Of a DNA stretch of 64,000 bases, positions 10,052-20,928 are shown one piece after another. Position 1 is the stretch's first letter; each line of letters starts with the position of its first letter. The position numbers and the translations under genes were made by a program. A model generated the notes under the pieces. That model saw only the letters and a list, made by a program, of their open reading frames with translations. It ran no database searches and was not told where the DNA came from. Origin of the DNA: Modestobacter lapidis (GTDB taxonomy: Bacteria; Actinomycetota; Actinomycetes; Mycobacteriales; Geodermatophilaceae); NCBI GenBank assembly GCA_019779905.1, contig JABAKE010000001.1:434001-498000 (forward strand), written 5' to 3'.

Positions 10052-13000
10052 ATGGCCAAGCGCACCGATCTGCAGCACGTGATGGTGATCGGCTCCGGGC
10101 CGATCGTCATCGGGCAGGCCAGCGAGTTCGACTACTCCGGCACCCAGGCCTGCCGGGTGCTCAAGTCCGAGGGCCTGCGGGTCAGCCTGGTCAACAGCAA
10201 CCCCGCGACGATCATGACCGACCCCGAGGTCGCCGACGCCACCTACGTCGAGCCGCTGACCCCCGAGTTCGTCGAGCGGGTCATCGCCGCCGAGCGGCCC
10301 GATGCCCTGCTGGCCACGCTTGGCGGTCAGACGGCGCTGAACATCGCCATCGGCCTGTTCGAGAACGGCGTGCTGGAGAAGTACGGCGTGCAGCTCATCG
10401 GCGCCGACGTCGACGCGATCAACCGGGGCGAGGACCGCCAGGTCTTCAAGGACATCGTCCGCTCCATCGGCGCCGACGCACCCCGCTCCACCGTCTGCTC
10501 CACCGTCGACGAGGCGATCGCGACGGCCGGCGAGGTCGGCTACCCCGTCGTGATCCGGCCCAGCTTCACCATGGGCGGGCAGGGCTCGGGCATCGCCACC
10601 GACGAGGCGATGCTGCGCCGGATGGCCGGCCACGGGCTCAACGACTCCCCGGTGCACACCGTGCTGATCGAGGAGTCGGTGCTGGGCTGGAAGGAGTTCG
10701 AGCTGGAGCTGATGCGCGACCGCAGCGACAACGTGGTGGTCATCTGCTCGATCGAGAACATCGACGCAATGGGGGTGCACACCGGAGACTCGGTGACCGT
10801 CGCCCCGGCGATGACCCTCACCGACCGCGAGTACCAGGAGATGCGCGACGTCGGCATCGCGGTGCTCCGCGCGGTGGGCGTCGAGACCGGCGGCTGCAAC
10901 ATCCAGTTCGCCGTCCACCCGCACACCGGCCGGCTGGTCGTCATCGAGATGAACCCGCGGGTGTCCCGGTCCAGCGCGCTGGCGTCGAAGGCGACCGGCT
11001 TCCCGATCGCCAAGATCGCCGCGAAGCTGGCCATCGGCTACACCCTCGACGAGATCACCAACGACATCACCGGGGTCACCCCGGCCTCGTTCGAGCCGTC
11101 GCTGGACTACGTGGTGGTGAAGATCCCGCGGTTCGCGTTCGAGAAGTTCCCCGGCGCGGACCCGCGGCTGACCACCACGATGAAGAGCGTCGGCGAGGTG
11201 ATGGCCATGGGCCGCAACTTCACCGAGGCGCTGGGCAAGGCGATGCGCTCCACCGAGACGAGCGCCGCCGGCTTCTGGACCGACGGTGCCGGGGACGGGA
11301 ACACGGGCGGGAACGCGGCCGGGCGCACCGCCGACGAGCTGCTGGACCAGTTGCGGGTGCCCGTCGACGGCCGGCTCTACCTCGCCGAGCGTGCGCTGGC
11401 CGCCGGCGCCACGGTCGGGCAGGTCAGCGAGGCCAGCGGATTCGACGAGTGGTTCGTCGACCAGATCGCTCTGGTCCATGAGATCGGCACCGCCGTCCGG
11501 GACGCCCCGTCGCTCACCCCCGAGCTGCTGCGCCGGGCCAAGCGGCACGGGTTGTCCGACCGGCAGGTGGCCGCGCTGCGGCCCGAGCTGGCCGGTGAGG
11601 ACGGCGTCCGCACGCTGCGCTGGCGGCTGGGCATCCGGCCGGTCTACAAGACCGTGGACACCTGCGCCGCCGAGTTCGCCGCCACCACGCCGTACCACTA
11701 CTCCTCCTACGACGAGGAGACCGAGGTACGGCCGCGTACCAGGCCGGCCGTGCTGATCCTCGGCTCGGGTCCGAACCGGATCGGCCAGGGCGTGGAGTTC
11801 GACTACTCCTGCGTGCATGCGGTGATGGCCCTGCAGGACGCCGGCTACGAGGCGGTGATGGTCAACTGCAACCCCGAGACCGTCTCCACCGACTACGACA
11901 TCGCCGACCGGCTGTACTTCGAGCCGCTGACCTTCGAGGACGTCCTCGAGGTGGTGGAGGCCGAGCGCGCGGCCGGCCCGGTGACCGGGGTCATCTGCAC
12001 GCTGGGGGGCCAGACGCCGCTGGCGCTGGCGCAGCGGCTCAAGGACGCCGGCGTGCCGGTGCTGGGCACCTCGCCGGAGGCCATCGACGCCGCCGAGGAC
12101 CGCGGCGCCTTCTCCCGGGTGCTGTCCGACACCGGGCTCACCGCGCCGAAGCACGGCATGGCGACGACGTTCGCCGAGGCCAGGGAGATCGCCGCCACCA
12201 TCGGCTATCCGGTGCTGGTGCGCCCCTCGTACGTGCTCGGCGGGCGCGGCATGGAGATCGTCTACGAGGACGCGACGCTGGAGGCCTACATCACCAAGGC
12301 CACCGACGTCAGCACCGACCACCCGGTGCTGGTCGACCGGTTCCTCGAGGACGCCGTCGAGATCGACGTCGACGCGCTCTACGACGGCACCGAGCTGTTC
12401 CTGGGCGGGGTCATGGAGCACATCGAGGAGGCCGGTGTGCACTCCGGCGACTCGGCGTGCGCGCTGCCGCCGATCACCCTGGGCGTCACCGACGTGGCGG
12501 CGATCCGGGCGGCCACCGAGGCGCTGGCCGTCCGGATCGGCGTGCGCGGGCTGATGAACGTCCAGTACGCGCTCAAGGACGACATCCTGTACGTGCTGGA
12601 GGCCAACCCGCGGGCCAGCCGCACGGTGCCGTTCGTGTCCAAGGCGACCGCCGTCCAGCTGGCCAAGGCGGCGGCCCGGATCGCGGTGGGGGAGACCATC
12701 GCCGACCTGCGGCTGGCCGGGGTGTTGCCCGACGGCGACGGCGCCGACCTTCCGGCGGACGCCCCGATCGCGGTGAAGGAGGCGGTGCTGCCGTTCCACC
12801 GGTTCCGCACCATCGAAGGCCAGGGCGTGGACACCGTGCTGAGCCCGGAGATGAAGTCCACCGGCGAGGTGATGGGCCTGGACACCGAGTTCGGCACCGC
12901 GTTCGCCAAGTCCCAGGCCGCGGCCTACGGCGACCTGCCCACCGGGGGCACGGTGTTCGTGTCGCTGGCCAACCGGGACAAGCGGTCGGCGGTCTTCCCG

Positions 13001-13393
13001 GTCAAGCGGCTGGCCGACCTCGGCTTCTCGGTGCTGGCCACCGCCGGCACCGCCCAGGTGCTGCGCCGCAACGGGGTTGTCTGCGAGGTCGTCGGCAAGT
13101 ACGGCGACGGGCCGGGCAACTGCGTGGAGCGGATCCTGGCCGGCGACGTCGCCATGGTGGTGAACACCCCGTTCGGGGCGCCCGGCAACGGCGGGCCCCG
13201 GCTGGACGGCTACGAGATCCGCACCGCCGCGGTCGCCGCCGGCATTCCCTGCATCACCACCGTGCAGGGCATGGCGGCGGCGGTGCAGGGCGTGGAGGCC
13301 CTCCAGCGCGGGGACATCGGGGTGCGCAGCCTGCAGGACCTGCACGCGTCGCTGGCCGCCTCCCGCGTCGCCACCCGGGCGGCCCGGCCGTGA
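10052..13393 (+). CDS. carB: Carbamoyl-phosphate synthase large chain
   Basis: CarB makes carbamoyl phosphate from bicarbonate, ammonia and two ATP for pyrimidines and arginine. At 1113 residues it contains two homologous ATP-grasp halves; each half opens with an [24 protein letters not shown] motif followed by EFDYS, and each has a GGQT motif. The C-terminal MGS-like allosteric domain starts about residue 960 ([11 protein letters not shown]) and includes the GPGNCVERI region. The ATG is one base after the carA stop. Its 3' end overlaps the GTG of pyrK. Confidence 0.97.
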   Translation: MAKRTDLQHVMVIGSGPIVIGQASEFDYSGTQACRVLKSEGLRVSLVNSNPATIMTDPEVADATYVEPLTPEFVERVIAAERPDALLATLGGQTALNIAIGLFENGVLEKYGVQLIGADVDAINRGEDRQVFKDIVRSIGADAPRSTVCSTVDEAIATAGEVGYPVVIRPSFTMGGQGSGIATDEAMLRRMAGHGLNDSPVHTVLIEESVLGWKEFELELMRDRSDNVVVICSIENIDAMGVHTGDSVTVAPAMTLTDREYQEMRDVGIAVLRAVGVETGGCNIQFAVHPHTGRLVVIEMNPRVSRSSALASKATGFPIAKIAAKLAIGYTLDEITNDITGVTPASFEPSLDYVVVKIPRFAFEKFPGADPRLTTTMKSVGEVMAMGRNFTEALGKAMRSTETSAAGFWTDGAGDGNTGGNAAGRTADELLDQLRVPVDGRLYLAERALAAGATVGQVSEASGFDEWFVDQIALVHEIGTAVRDAPSLTPELLRRAKRHGLSDRQVAALRPELAGEDGVRTLRWRLGIRPVYKTVDTCAAEFAATTPYHYSSYDEETEVRPRTRPAVLILGSGPNRIGQGVEFDYSCVHAVMALQDAGYEAVMVNCNPETVSTDYDIADRLYFEPLTFEDVLEVVEAERAAGPVTGVICTLGGQTPLALAQRLKDAGVPVLGTSPEAIDAAEDRGAFSRVLSDTGLTAPKHGMATTFAEAREIAATIGYPVLVRPSYVLGGRGMEIVYEDATLEAYITKATDVSTDHPVLVDRFLEDAVEIDVDALYDGTELFLGGVMEHIEEAGVHSGDSACALPPITLGVTDVAAIRAATEALAVRIGVRGLMNVQYALKDDILYVLEANPRASRTVPFVSKATAVQLAKAAARIAVGETIADLRLAGVLPDGDGADLPADAPIAVKEAVLPFHRFRTIEGQGVDTVLSPEMKSTGEVMGLDTEFGTAFAKSQAAAYGDLPTGGTVFVSLANRDKRSAVFPVKRLADLGFSVLATAGTAQVLRRNGVVCEVVGKYGDGPGNCVERILAGDVAMVVNTPFGAPGNGGPRLDGYEIRTAAVAAGIPCITTVQGMAAAVQGVEALQRGDIGVRSLQDLHASLAASRVATRAARP

Positions 13394-14358
13394 CCGTCCC
13401 CGACGGAGGCCAAAGTCGCGACTTTGGCCCAGAAGGGCCCGACGTCGCGGGCCCGAGTAGGGGCCAAAGTCGCGACTTTGGCCCCCTGCTGACCCGGCCG
13501 GCGCCGCCGGCCCGCTCCGCGCCGGTGCAGCGCACTGCCCGGGTCGCCGCGACCCGGCCGGTCGGGGCCTACGTCGAGCTGGCGCTGGACGCCCCCGACA
13601 TCGCCGCGACCGCGCAGCCGGGGCAGTTCGTCGCCTTCGCCGTCGGCGGGCCCACCTCGGCGATGCTGCTGCGCCGCTCGATCGCGATCGCGGGGGTCGG
13701 CGAGGGCCGGGTCACCGTCGTCGTCGCACCGCACGGGCCCGGCTCGTCCTGGCTGGCCGGGCGCCGGGCCGGCGACGACGTCGACGTGCTGGGCCCGCTC
13801 GGCCGGCCCTTCCCGATGCCGCCGCCCGGCACCCCGGCGTTGCTGGTCGGCGGCGGGTACGGCGCGGCGGCGCTGGTCGGGCTGGCCGCCGAGCTGCGCG
13901 CGGCCGGGTCGAGGGTGGCCGCGGTGTCCGGAGCGGCCACGGCCGGGCGGCTGTGCTCGGTCGATGAGCTCACCGCCCTCGCTGACCCGGTCGTCGTCAC
14001 CACCGACGACGGCAGCGCCGGCCGGCAGGGCCGGGTCACCGACGCCGTCGCCGAGCTGGTGGGCGAGGCCGGCGTCGTCTACGCCTGCGGCCCGATGGGC
14101 ATGCTGCGCGCGGTGGCCGAGGACGCCGGTGCGGCCGGCGTGCCCTCCTACGTGGCCGTGGAGGAGTCGATGGCCTGCGGTATCGGGGTGTGCATGACGT
14201 GCGTGCTGCCGGTGGTCGGCGCCGACGGGTGCACGCGCCTGTCCCGGTCCTGCGTCGAGGGCCCGGTGTTCGGCGGTGATCGCGTGCGGTTCGCCGACGT
14301 CGGCACGCTGACCTGGGACGTCGTCGGCGCCGATGCGATGGGGGTGGGGGCGCCGTGA
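13390..14358 (+). CDS. pyrK: Dihydroorotate dehydrogenase electron-transfer subunit PyrK
   Basis: PyrK passes electrons from the class 1B dihydroorotate dehydrogenase to NAD through FAD and a [2Fe-2S] cluster. The conserved part starts about residue 48 with [17 protein letters not shown], followed by the flavin segment [11 protein letters not shown], the NAD-site [13 protein letters not shown], and the cluster motif [10 protein letters not shown] ending with [10 protein letters not shown]. The GTG at 13390 overlaps the carB stop, but the first 45 residues then contain two copies of GQSRDFG, each encoded by a long palindrome. A later GTG at 13525 would give a normal-length N-terminus but has no ribosome binding site. 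The function is clear; the start is not. Confidence 0.88.
   Translation: MTVPDGGQSRDFGPEGPDVAGPSRGQSRDFGPLLTRPAPPARSAPVQRTARVAATRPVGAYVELALDAPDIAATAQPGQFVAFAVGGPTSAMLLRRSIAIAGVGEGRVTVVVAPHGPGSSWLAGRRAGDDVDVLGPLGRPFPMPPPGTPALLVGGGYGAAALVGLAAELRAAGSRVAAVSGAATAGRLCSVDELTALADPVVVTTDDGSAGRQGRVTDAVAELVGEAGVVYACGPMGMLRAVAEDAGAAGVPSYVAVEESMACGIGVCMTCVLPVVGADGCTRLSRSCVEGPVFGGDRVRFADVGTLTWDVVGADAMGVGAP
13408..13429. repeat. AAAGTCGCGACTTT palindrome, copy 1
   Basis: A perfect 22-bp palindrome made of GGCCAAAGTCG followed by its reverse complement. It lies just inside the pyrK reading frame and encodes GQSRDFG. It is the shortest of three copies in this operon. The core has no stop codon in any of its six frames. 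Confidence 0.85.
13460..13485. repeat. AAAGTCGCGACTTT palindrome, copy 2
   Basis: A perfect 26-bp palindrome with the same core as copy 1, extended by GG on the left and CC on the right. It begins 52 bases after copy 1, in the same pyrK reading phase, and again encodes GQSRDFG. Confidence 0.85.
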
Positions 14359-14371
14359 CCGGCTTGGCCGT

Positions 14372-14407
14372 CCCGTGGGGCCAAAGTCGCGACTTTGGCC
14401 CCACGGG
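14372..14407. repeat. AAAGTCGCGACTTT palindrome, copy 3
   Basis: The longest copy, a perfect 36-bp palindrome: CCCGTGGGG, then the shared core, then CCCCACGGG. It fills the space between the pyrK stop and the pyrD ATG at 14418. Its right edge supplies the purine-rich GGGGGA that stands in front of that ATG, so it may affect pyrD translation. Confidence 0.88.
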
Positions 14408-14417
14408 GGACGTCGAC

Positions 14418-15329
14418 ATGTCGACCGCCCTGGGCAGCGCGCCGCTGGTCAGCCCGGTGCTCACCGCTTCGGGTTGCTCGGCCTTCGGTCGCGAGCTCGA
14501 GCCGTTCTTCGACCTGCGCTCCATCGGCGCGGTGGTGACCAAGTCGGTGCAGCTGCGCACCCGGTCCGGGCGGCCGACGCCGCGGATGGCCGAGACCCCC
14601 AGCGGAATGCTCAACTCGATCGGCCTACAGGGGCCGGGGATCGACGGGTTGCTGGCCGAGGACCTGCCCTGGCTGGCCGAGCGCGGCGTGCCGGCGTTCG
14701 TCTCCATCGCCGGCACCCGGGTCGAGGACTTCGCCGAGCTCGCCGCCCGGCTGCGCGGCGTGCCCGGCGTGCTGGGCCTGGAGGTGAACATCTCCTGCCC
14801 GAACGTGGAGAGCCGTGGCGAGGTGTTCGCCTGCGACCCGGTCGCCGCCGCCGACGTGGTCGCCGCGGTGCGGGCCGCGGCCGATCCCGCGCAGCCGGTC
14901 TACGCCAAGCTCAGCCCGGACGTCACCGACATCGTTCCGGTGGCCCGCTCCGTCGCCGCGGCCGGCGCCGACGGCCTGTCGATGATCAACACCCTGCTGG
15001 GGCTGGTCATCGACCCCGACACGATGCGCCCGGTGCTGGGCGGGGTCACCGGTGGCCTGTCCGGGCCGGCGATCCGGCCGGTCGCGCTGCGGTGCGTGTG
15101 GCAGGTGCACCAGGCGCTGCCCGAGGTGCCGATCCTGGGCATGGGCGGCATCCGCACCGGCCTGGACGCGCTGCAGTTCGTGCTGGCCGGCGCCCGCGCG
15201 GTCTCGGTCGGTACGGCGGTGTTCAACGACCCCTCCGCCCCCGCGCGGATCCACGCCGAGCTGGCCGCGGCGCTCGGCGCGCGCGGTTTTCCCTCGCTGC
15301 GCGACGCCGTCGGGTACGCGCACCGATGA
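14418..15329 (+). CDS. pyrD: Dihydroorotate dehydrogenase, class 1B catalytic subunit
   Basis: PyrD oxidises dihydroorotate to orotate with FMN. The 303-residue protein has LTASGCSAFGRELEPF, the active-site loop VNISCPNVESRG with the class 1 catalytic cysteine, AKLSPDVTDI, and the FMN phosphate-binding stretches GGLSGPAIRP and GMGGIRTGLDALQF. With PyrK next door this is the NAD-linked class 1B enzyme, not the membrane quinone-linked class 2 enzyme. The ATG at 14418 has GGGGGA upstream and gives the normal N-terminus. A GTG at 14355 overlapping the pyrK stop would add 21 residues encoded by palindrome copy 3. Confidence 0.92.
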   Translation: MSTALGSAPLVSPVLTASGCSAFGRELEPFFDLRSIGAVVTKSVQLRTRSGRPTPRMAETPSGMLNSIGLQGPGIDGLLAEDLPWLAERGVPAFVSIAGTRVEDFAELAARLRGVPGVLGLEVNISCPNVESRGEVFACDPVAAADVVAAVRAAADPAQPVYAKLSPDVTDIVPVARSVAAAGADGLSMINTLLGLVIDPDTMRPVLGGVTGGLSGPAIRPVALRCVWQVHQALPEVPILGMGGIRTGLDALQFVLAGARAVSVGTAVFNDPSAPARIHAELAAALGARGFPSLRDAVGYAHR

Positions 15330-16204
15330 TCGCACCGTTCGGGCAGCGGCTGGCCGACGCGGTGGCCGCCCGGGGGCCGCTGTGCGTGGGCATCGACCCG
15401 CACGCGCGGCTGCTGGCCGCCTGGGGGCTGACCGACGACCCTGCCGGGCTGGCCCGCTTCACCGACACCGTCGTCGAGGCCCTCGCCGGGCACGTGGCGG
15501 TGCTCAAGCCGCAGCTGGCGTTCTACGAGCGGCACGGGTCCGGCGGGATCGCGGTCCTGGAGGAGGCGGCGGCCCGGGCCCGGGCCGCCGGCGCGCTGGT
15601 GCTGCTGGACGCCAAGCGCGGCGACATCGGTTCGACCATGGAGGCCTACGCCGACTACCTGCGCCCCGGGCACCCCCTCGCCGTCGACGCGATGACCGTC
15701 AGCCCGTTCCTCGGCCCCGGATCGCTGCAGCCGGCCGTCGACACCGCCCGGCTCACCGGCGGCGGGCTGTTCGTGCTGGCCCGGACGTCCAACCCGGACG
15801 CCGGCACGCTCCAGCACGCGCTGGTGGCCGATCGCAGCGCCGCCCAGGTCGTGGTGGACGCCGTGCGCGGCTGGAACACCCCGGGCTGGGTGGTGGGCGA
15901 CCCGCTGCCCGACATCGCCGCCGTCCGAGACGTGCAGAGCCGCTGGGGCTCCGCCACCGGGTCGTTCGGCGTCGTGGTGGGCGCGACCCTGCGCGACCTG
16001 GACGTGGACCTCGACGGGCTCGGCGGGCCGGTGCTCGCGCCCGGGCTGGGCGCGCAGGGTGGCTCGGTGGCCGACCTGCGGCGGCTGTTCGGTGCCGGCA
16101 CCGCCGTCGTCCCCACCGTCTCGCGCGACGTGCTGGACGCCGGGCCGGACGCCGCCGCGCTGCGGGCCGCGGCCGACCGGTGGACGGCCGAGCTCGCCGG
16201 GTGA
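15326..16204 (+). CDS. pyrF: Orotidine 5'-phosphate decarboxylase
   Basis: PyrF decarboxylates OMP to UMP, the last step of the pathway. The 292-residue protein belongs to the type 2 (mycobacterial) subfamily, with CVGIDPHARLL near the start, VLKPQLAFYERHG, and the catalytic DAKRGDIGSTMEAYADY. Late motifs are VVGATLRDL and APGLGAQGG. The ATG overlaps the pyrD stop (ATGA). The orotate phosphoribosyltransferase gene pyrE is not in the window. Confidence 0.95.
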   Translation: MIAPFGQRLADAVAARGPLCVGIDPHARLLAAWGLTDDPAGLARFTDTVVEALAGHVAVLKPQLAFYERHGSGGIAVLEEAAARARAAGALVLLDAKRGDIGSTMEAYADYLRPGHPLAVDAMTVSPFLGPGSLQPAVDTARLTGGGLFVLARTSNPDAGTLQHALVADRSAAQVVVDAVRGWNTPGWVVGDPLPDIAAVRDVQSRWGSATGSFGVVVGATLRDLDVDLDGLGGPVLAPGLGAQGGSVADLRRLFGAGTAVVPTVSRDVLDAGPDAAALRAAADRWTAELAG

Positions 16205-16494
16205 GGCGCGCCGGACCCTGGCTGGTGCTCGGCCTCGGCGTCGTCCTGGCGGCGGCCGGTGTCGGGGTCTTCTGGGTGACGAACCTGGCGCCCGGCGGCG
16301 GTGCGGGCTGGTCGGCCTACGCGCCGCTCGAGCCCGGTGACCCGGCCCCGCCCGGTGCCGGCTGGCGCGTGCTGTGGACCCGCGGGCACCTGGTGGGCGC
16401 CGCGCTGCTCGTCCTGGGGCTGCTGCTGCTCGCCGCCGTCGGCGGGTGGCTGCTGGGCCGGCGGTCGGGTGGACGGCCGGTGTCGGGAGGGTGA
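16201..16494 (+). CDS. Small membrane protein, last gene of the pyr operon
   Basis: This 97-residue protein starts at a GTG overlapping the pyrF stop (GTGA), so it is probably translated. It has two hydrophobic segments, roughly residues 6-26 and 63-86, joined by a Pro/Gly-rich loop (LEPGDPAPPGAGW), and ends in a basic tail after RRS. It is probably a two-pass inner-membrane protein. I do not recognise a family, and position alone does not prove a role in pyrimidine synthesis. Confidence 0.72.
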   Translation: MRRAGPWLVLGLGVVLAAAGVGVFWVTNLAPGGGAGWSAYAPLEPGDPAPPGAGWRVLWTRGHLVGAALLVLGLLLLAAVGGWLLGRRSGGRPVSGG

Positions 16495-16733
16495 CGCGCC
16501 GGTGACCCGGCGTTGTGCTGCGCGTACTGACCGATAGCGGAACCCGCCGGTCCGGCGTGTCGCGGGGGGAGCACACCGTTCCGGCGCCGGGAACACCGGG
16601 CCCAGCGTGACCAGCGCGTTCGCAGTGACTAGGTTGGCGCCCAGGCTCGTGTCCCGGGCCCGTTCCGCGTACGACCACCGACCAGCACACCGCGCCGGCG
16701 ACCTCGCCGGCATGAGATTGATTGGGTTGCTCC

Positions 16734-17063
16734 GTGCCCCTTCCTGAGTTGTCTCCCGAACAGCGCGCTGCCGCCCTGGAGAAGGCCGCCGCGGCCCGCA
16801 AGGCCCGCGCCGAGCTGCGCGAGAAGCTGAAGAGCAAGGGCGCCACCGTCGGTGACGTGCTCAAGCAGGGCGAGACCGACGAGGTCATCGGCAAGATGCG
16901 GGTCTCGGCGGTGCTGGAGTCCCTGCCCGGCGTCGGCAAGGCCCGGGCCGCCAAGATCATGGAGCGGCTGGAGATCTCCCCGACCCGCCGGGTCCGTGGG
17001 CTGGGCGCGAACCAGCGCAAGGCGCTGGAGGCCGAGTTCGCCGACGAGGTCGTCGAACCCTGA
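16734..17063 (+). CDS. mihF: Integration host factor, actinobacterial type (mIHF)
   Basis: mIHF is the nucleoid-associated DNA-binding protein of mycobacteria and other actinobacteria. The sequence from [20 protein letters not shown] through [25 protein letters not shown] to [17 protein letters not shown] follows the known M. tuberculosis protein closely, including the helix-two-turn-helix. The GTG at 16734 gives the family N-terminus (MPLPELS, 109 residues); a TTG twelve bases earlier is less likely. It sits before gmk and rpoZ, its standard neighbours. The 239-bp gap upstream should hold its promoter, but I see no convincing boxes. Confidence 0.92.
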   Translation: MPLPELSPEQRAAALEKAAAARKARAELREKLKSKGATVGDVLKQGETDEVIGKMRVSAVLESLPGVGKARAAKIMERLEISPTRRVRGLGANQRKALEAEFADEVVEP

Positions 17064-17110
17064 GTTCCGTCCCCACCCCGACCAGCACGCACTCCTCGAG
17101 GACGCCGAGA

Positions 17111-17722
17111 GTGGCCCGCCCCTCTGCCCGTCTGACGGTGCTCTCGGGTCCGTCGGGGGTGGGGAAGGGCACCGTCGTGGCCGAGGTCCGGCGCCGGCAC
17201 CCGGAGGTCTGGGTGTCGGTGTCGGTCACCACGCGTCAGCCGCGGCCGGGTGAGGTGGACGGCGAGCACTACCATTTCGTCGATGCCGAGTACTTCGACT
17301 GGCTGGTCGCCAACGACGGCCTGCTGGAGTGGGCCGAGTACGCGGGCAACCGGTACGGCACGCCCAAGGCCCCGGTCGACGAGCAGCTGACGGCCGGGGC
17401 GCCGGCCCTGCTGGAGATCGAGCTGCAGGGCGCCCGTCAGGTGCGGGTCCGGGCGCCGGACGCCCAGCTGGTCTTCCTGGCGCCGCCCTCGTGGGCCGCG
17501 CTGGTCAGCCGGCTGGCCGGCCGGGGCACCGAGCTGCCGGAGGTCCAGTCCCGCCGGCTGGCCCTCGCCCAGGCCGAGCTGGATGCCGCGGGGGAGTTCG
17601 ACGTGGTGGTCGTCAACGACGACGTGGCCCGGGCTGCCGACGAGTTGGTAGGCTTGTTGACTGCGCCCCCGCCCAGCCGCCGTTCCGCCCGGAACGCGGC
17701 CGAGCGGAGCGCCCCCGAGTGA
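17111..17722 (+). CDS. gmk: Guanylate kinase
   Basis: Guanylate kinase converts GMP to GDP. The 203-residue protein has the P-loop [12 protein letters not shown] near residue 12, the GMP-binding [21 protein letters not shown], and [18 protein letters not shown]-terminal extension after residue 185 is rich in Arg and Ser. It lies between mihF and rpoZ as usual in actinobacteria. The GTG start lacks a strong ribosome binding site. Confidence 0.95.
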   Translation: MARPSARLTVLSGPSGVGKGTVVAEVRRRHPEVWVSVSVTTRQPRPGEVDGEHYHFVDAEYFDWLVANDGLLEWAEYAGNRYGTPKAPVDEQLTAGAPALLEIELQGARQVRVRAPDAQLVFLAPPSWAALVSRLAGRGTELPEVQSRRLALAQAELDAAGEFDVVVVNDDVARAADELVGLLTAPPPSRRSARNAAERSAPE

Positions 17723-17788
17723 GAACGGTGTCCCGGCCACCCCGGCCCCCGGTCCGCTCCCGCAATCGAAGAAGGAGCACGCTCGCCC

Positions 17789-18052
17789 GTGTCCGGAGTC
17801 GCACCCGCCCCTGAGGGCATCACCAACCCGCCCATCGACGAGCTGCTCGAGCGCACCAGCAGCAAGTACGGGCTGGTCATCTACGCCGCCAAGCGCGCGC
17901 GTCAGATCAACGCCTACTACAGCCAGCTCTCCGAGGGTCTGCTGGAGTACGTCGGCCCGCTGGTCGACACCGCTCCGCAGGAGAAGCCCCTGTCGATCGC
18001 GCTGCGCGAGATCAACGAGGGCCTGCTGACGCACACCGCCGGCGAGAACTAG
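17789..18052 (+). CDS. rpoZ: RNA polymerase omega subunit
   Basis: Omega binds the beta-prime subunit and helps RNA polymerase assemble. The 87-residue protein has the family core [32 protein letters not shown], where the conserved ARQIN segment is visible, and [18 protein letters not shown] lies about 10 bases before the GTG. The gene is followed within nine bases by a hairpin repeat that should end the mihF-gmk-rpoZ unit. Confidence 0.95.
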   Translation: MSGVAPAPEGITNPPIDELLERTSSKYGLVIYAAKRARQINAYYSQLSEGLLEYVGPLVDTAPQEKPLSIALREINEGLLTHTAGEN

Positions 18053-18060
18053 GAGAAGGA

Positions 18061-18111
18061 CCCCTCTGCCCCCCACGCCTCGCGAGCTCGGCGCGGGACC
18101 CTGCAGAGGGG
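18061..18111. terminator. Terminator hairpin repeat, copy 1 (after rpoZ)
   Basis: Outer arms CCCCTCTGC (18061-18069) and GCAGAGGGG (18103-18111) enclose a GC-rich inner stem around TCGCGAGCTC. The leading AAGGA and the whole element recur almost base for base after metK and, with paired changes, after hisE. Position directly after rpoZ suggests transcription termination. No T-run follows. Confidence 0.75.
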
Positions 18112-18159
18112 CCGACGGCTGGTGGCGTTGCCACCGGCTGTCCCGCCCGTTGTGATGAC

Positions 18160-18181
18160 GCCCCTGGCAGCTGCCGGGGGC
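18160..18181. terminator. Second hairpin between rpoZ and coaBC
   Basis: GCCCCTGGCAG pairs with CTGCCGGGGGC over 11 positions, with one T-G pair, and is followed by CTTCGTC. It may back up the preceding terminator or act in the coaBC leader. Confidence 0.45.
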
Positions 18182-18210
18182 TTCGTCGCGCCTGGGGGAG
18201 GATGGGTCGC

Positions 18211-19461
18211 ATGAGCCGGATCGTGCTGGGCGTGGGTGGCGGCGTCGCCGCGTACAAGTCCGCGCTGCTGCTGCGGGAGCTCACCGAGGCCGGGCACGAC
18301 GTTCGCGTCGTGCCGACCGCCTCGGCGCTGCGCTTCGTGGGCGCGGCGACCTTCGAGGCATTGTCCGGCCACCCGGTGAGCACCGAGGTCTGGGACGACG
18401 TCCCGGAGGTGGCCCACGTCCGGATCGGCCAGACCGCCGACCTGGTGGTGGTCTGCCCGGCCACCGCCGACCTGCTGGCCCGGGCCGCGGCCGGCCGCGC
18501 CGACGACCTGCTCACCGCCACCCTGCTCACCGCGCACGCACCCGTCGTCTTCGTGCCGGCCATGCACACCGAGATGTGGCTGCACTCCGCGACCCAGGAC
18601 AACGTGGCGACGCTGCGCCGCCGCGGCTCGGTGGTCCTGCCGCCGGCGGTCGGCCGGCTCACCGGACCCGACTCGGGGCCCGGGCGGCTCCCCGAGCCCG
18701 CCGACGTCGCCGCGCTGCTGTCGGTGGTGCTCTCCGGTGGTGCCGCGGCGCTGGCGCCCGACCTCGGCGGCCGGCGGGTGGTGGTCAGCGCCGGTGGCAC
18801 CCGGGAGCCGCTGGACCCGGTGCGGTACCTGGGCAACCGCTCGTCGGGGCGGCAGGGCTGGGCGCTGGCCCGGGTCGCCGCCGCCCGCGGCGCCGAGGTG
18901 GTGCTGGTCGCCGCCAACGTGGCGGATCCCGCGCCGTTCGGCGTGCGCACGGTCCCGGTCGGGACGGCGGAAGAGCTGCGCGCGGCGATGCACGCCGAGT
19001 GCGCCGGGGTCGACGGCTCCCGGCCCGCCGACGCGGTCGTGATGACCGCCGCGGTGGCCGACTTCCGGCCGGCGACGGTGGCGGACACGAAGCTGAAGAA
19101 GGGCAGCGCCGCGGAGCCCAGCTCGGTCGCGCTGGTCCGCAACGCCGACGTCCTTGCCGAGCTGGTCAGCGCGCGTCCGGCCGGTCAGCTGGTCGTCGGC
19201 TTCGCCGCCGAGACCGGCGATGCCGAGGGCGACGTGCTCGCCCACGCGCGGGCGAAGCTGGCCCGCAAGGGCGTGGACGTGCTGGTGGTCAACGACGTCT
19301 CGGCCGGTCAGGTGTTCGGGCACAGCGACAACGAGGTCACCGTGCTCGGCGCCGACGGCAGCACCACCGCGGTCCCGTCCGGGCGCAAGGACGCCGTGGC
19401 CGCGGGCATCTGGGACGCCGTCGTCGGCCGGCTGCCCGCCGCGGCCCCACCCGCCGGCTGA
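18211..19461 (+). CDS. coaBC: Phosphopantothenoylcysteine synthetase/decarboxylase
   Basis: This bifunctional enzyme of coenzyme A synthesis joins cysteine to 4'-phosphopantothenate and decarboxylates the product. The N-terminal flavoprotein domain (about 1-180) has [15 protein letters not shown], the catalytic His in [13 protein letters not shown], and VPAMHTEMW. The C-terminal ligase domain has [24 protein letters not shown] and the KLKKG motif. The ATG at 18211 is preferred over one at 18202 because GGGGGAGG then has proper spacing. It follows rpoZ, as in many actinobacteria. Confidence 0.94.
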   Translation: MSRIVLGVGGGVAAYKSALLLRELTEAGHDVRVVPTASALRFVGAATFEALSGHPVSTEVWDDVPEVAHVRIGQTADLVVVCPATADLLARAAAGRADDLLTATLLTAHAPVVFVPAMHTEMWLHSATQDNVATLRRRGSVVLPPAVGRLTGPDSGPGRLPEPADVAALLSVVLSGGAAALAPDLGGRRVVVSAGGTREPLDPVRYLGNRSSGRQGWALARVAAARGAEVVLVAANVADPAPFGVRTVPVGTAEELRAAMHAECAGVDGSRPADAVVMTAAVADFRPATVADTKLKKGSAAEPSSVALVRNADVLAELVSARPAGQLVVGFAAETGDAEGDVLAHARAKLARKGVDVLVVNDVSAGQVFGHSDNEVTVLGADGSTTAVPSGRKDAVAAGIWDAVVGRLPAAAPPAG

Positions 19462-19573
19462 CCCGTCGTCCACCGGGAGTCGATGCGACCGGGCGGGCCG
19501 ACGGCGGGCACCGGTACCGTCAACGACCGGGCCCCGGCCCACCGCCGCTGTCGACCGACGCAGGGAGAACCCA

Positions 19574-20833
<1,260 letters not shown>

Positions 20834-20840
20834 GGAAGGA

Positions 20841-20891
20841 CCCCTCTGCCCCCCACGCCTCGCGAGCTCGGCGCGGGCCCCTGCAGAGGGG
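20841..20891. terminator. Terminator hairpin repeat, copy 2 (after metK)
   Basis: The same element as after rpoZ, preceded by GAGGAAGGA. It differs at one inner position (GGGCCC here, GGGACC there). Outer arms are CCCCTCTGC (20841-20849) and GCAGAGGGG (20883-20891). It separates metK from priA. Confidence 0.75.
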
Positions 20892-20928
20892 CCGTTCCAC
20901 GCGATAGCAACGACGGACTGGAGCGTTG

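Noticed and set aside
19462-19573. A SAM riboswitch before metK.
   Set aside because: No kink-turn or SAM-I/SAM-II core elements are visible in 112 bases.
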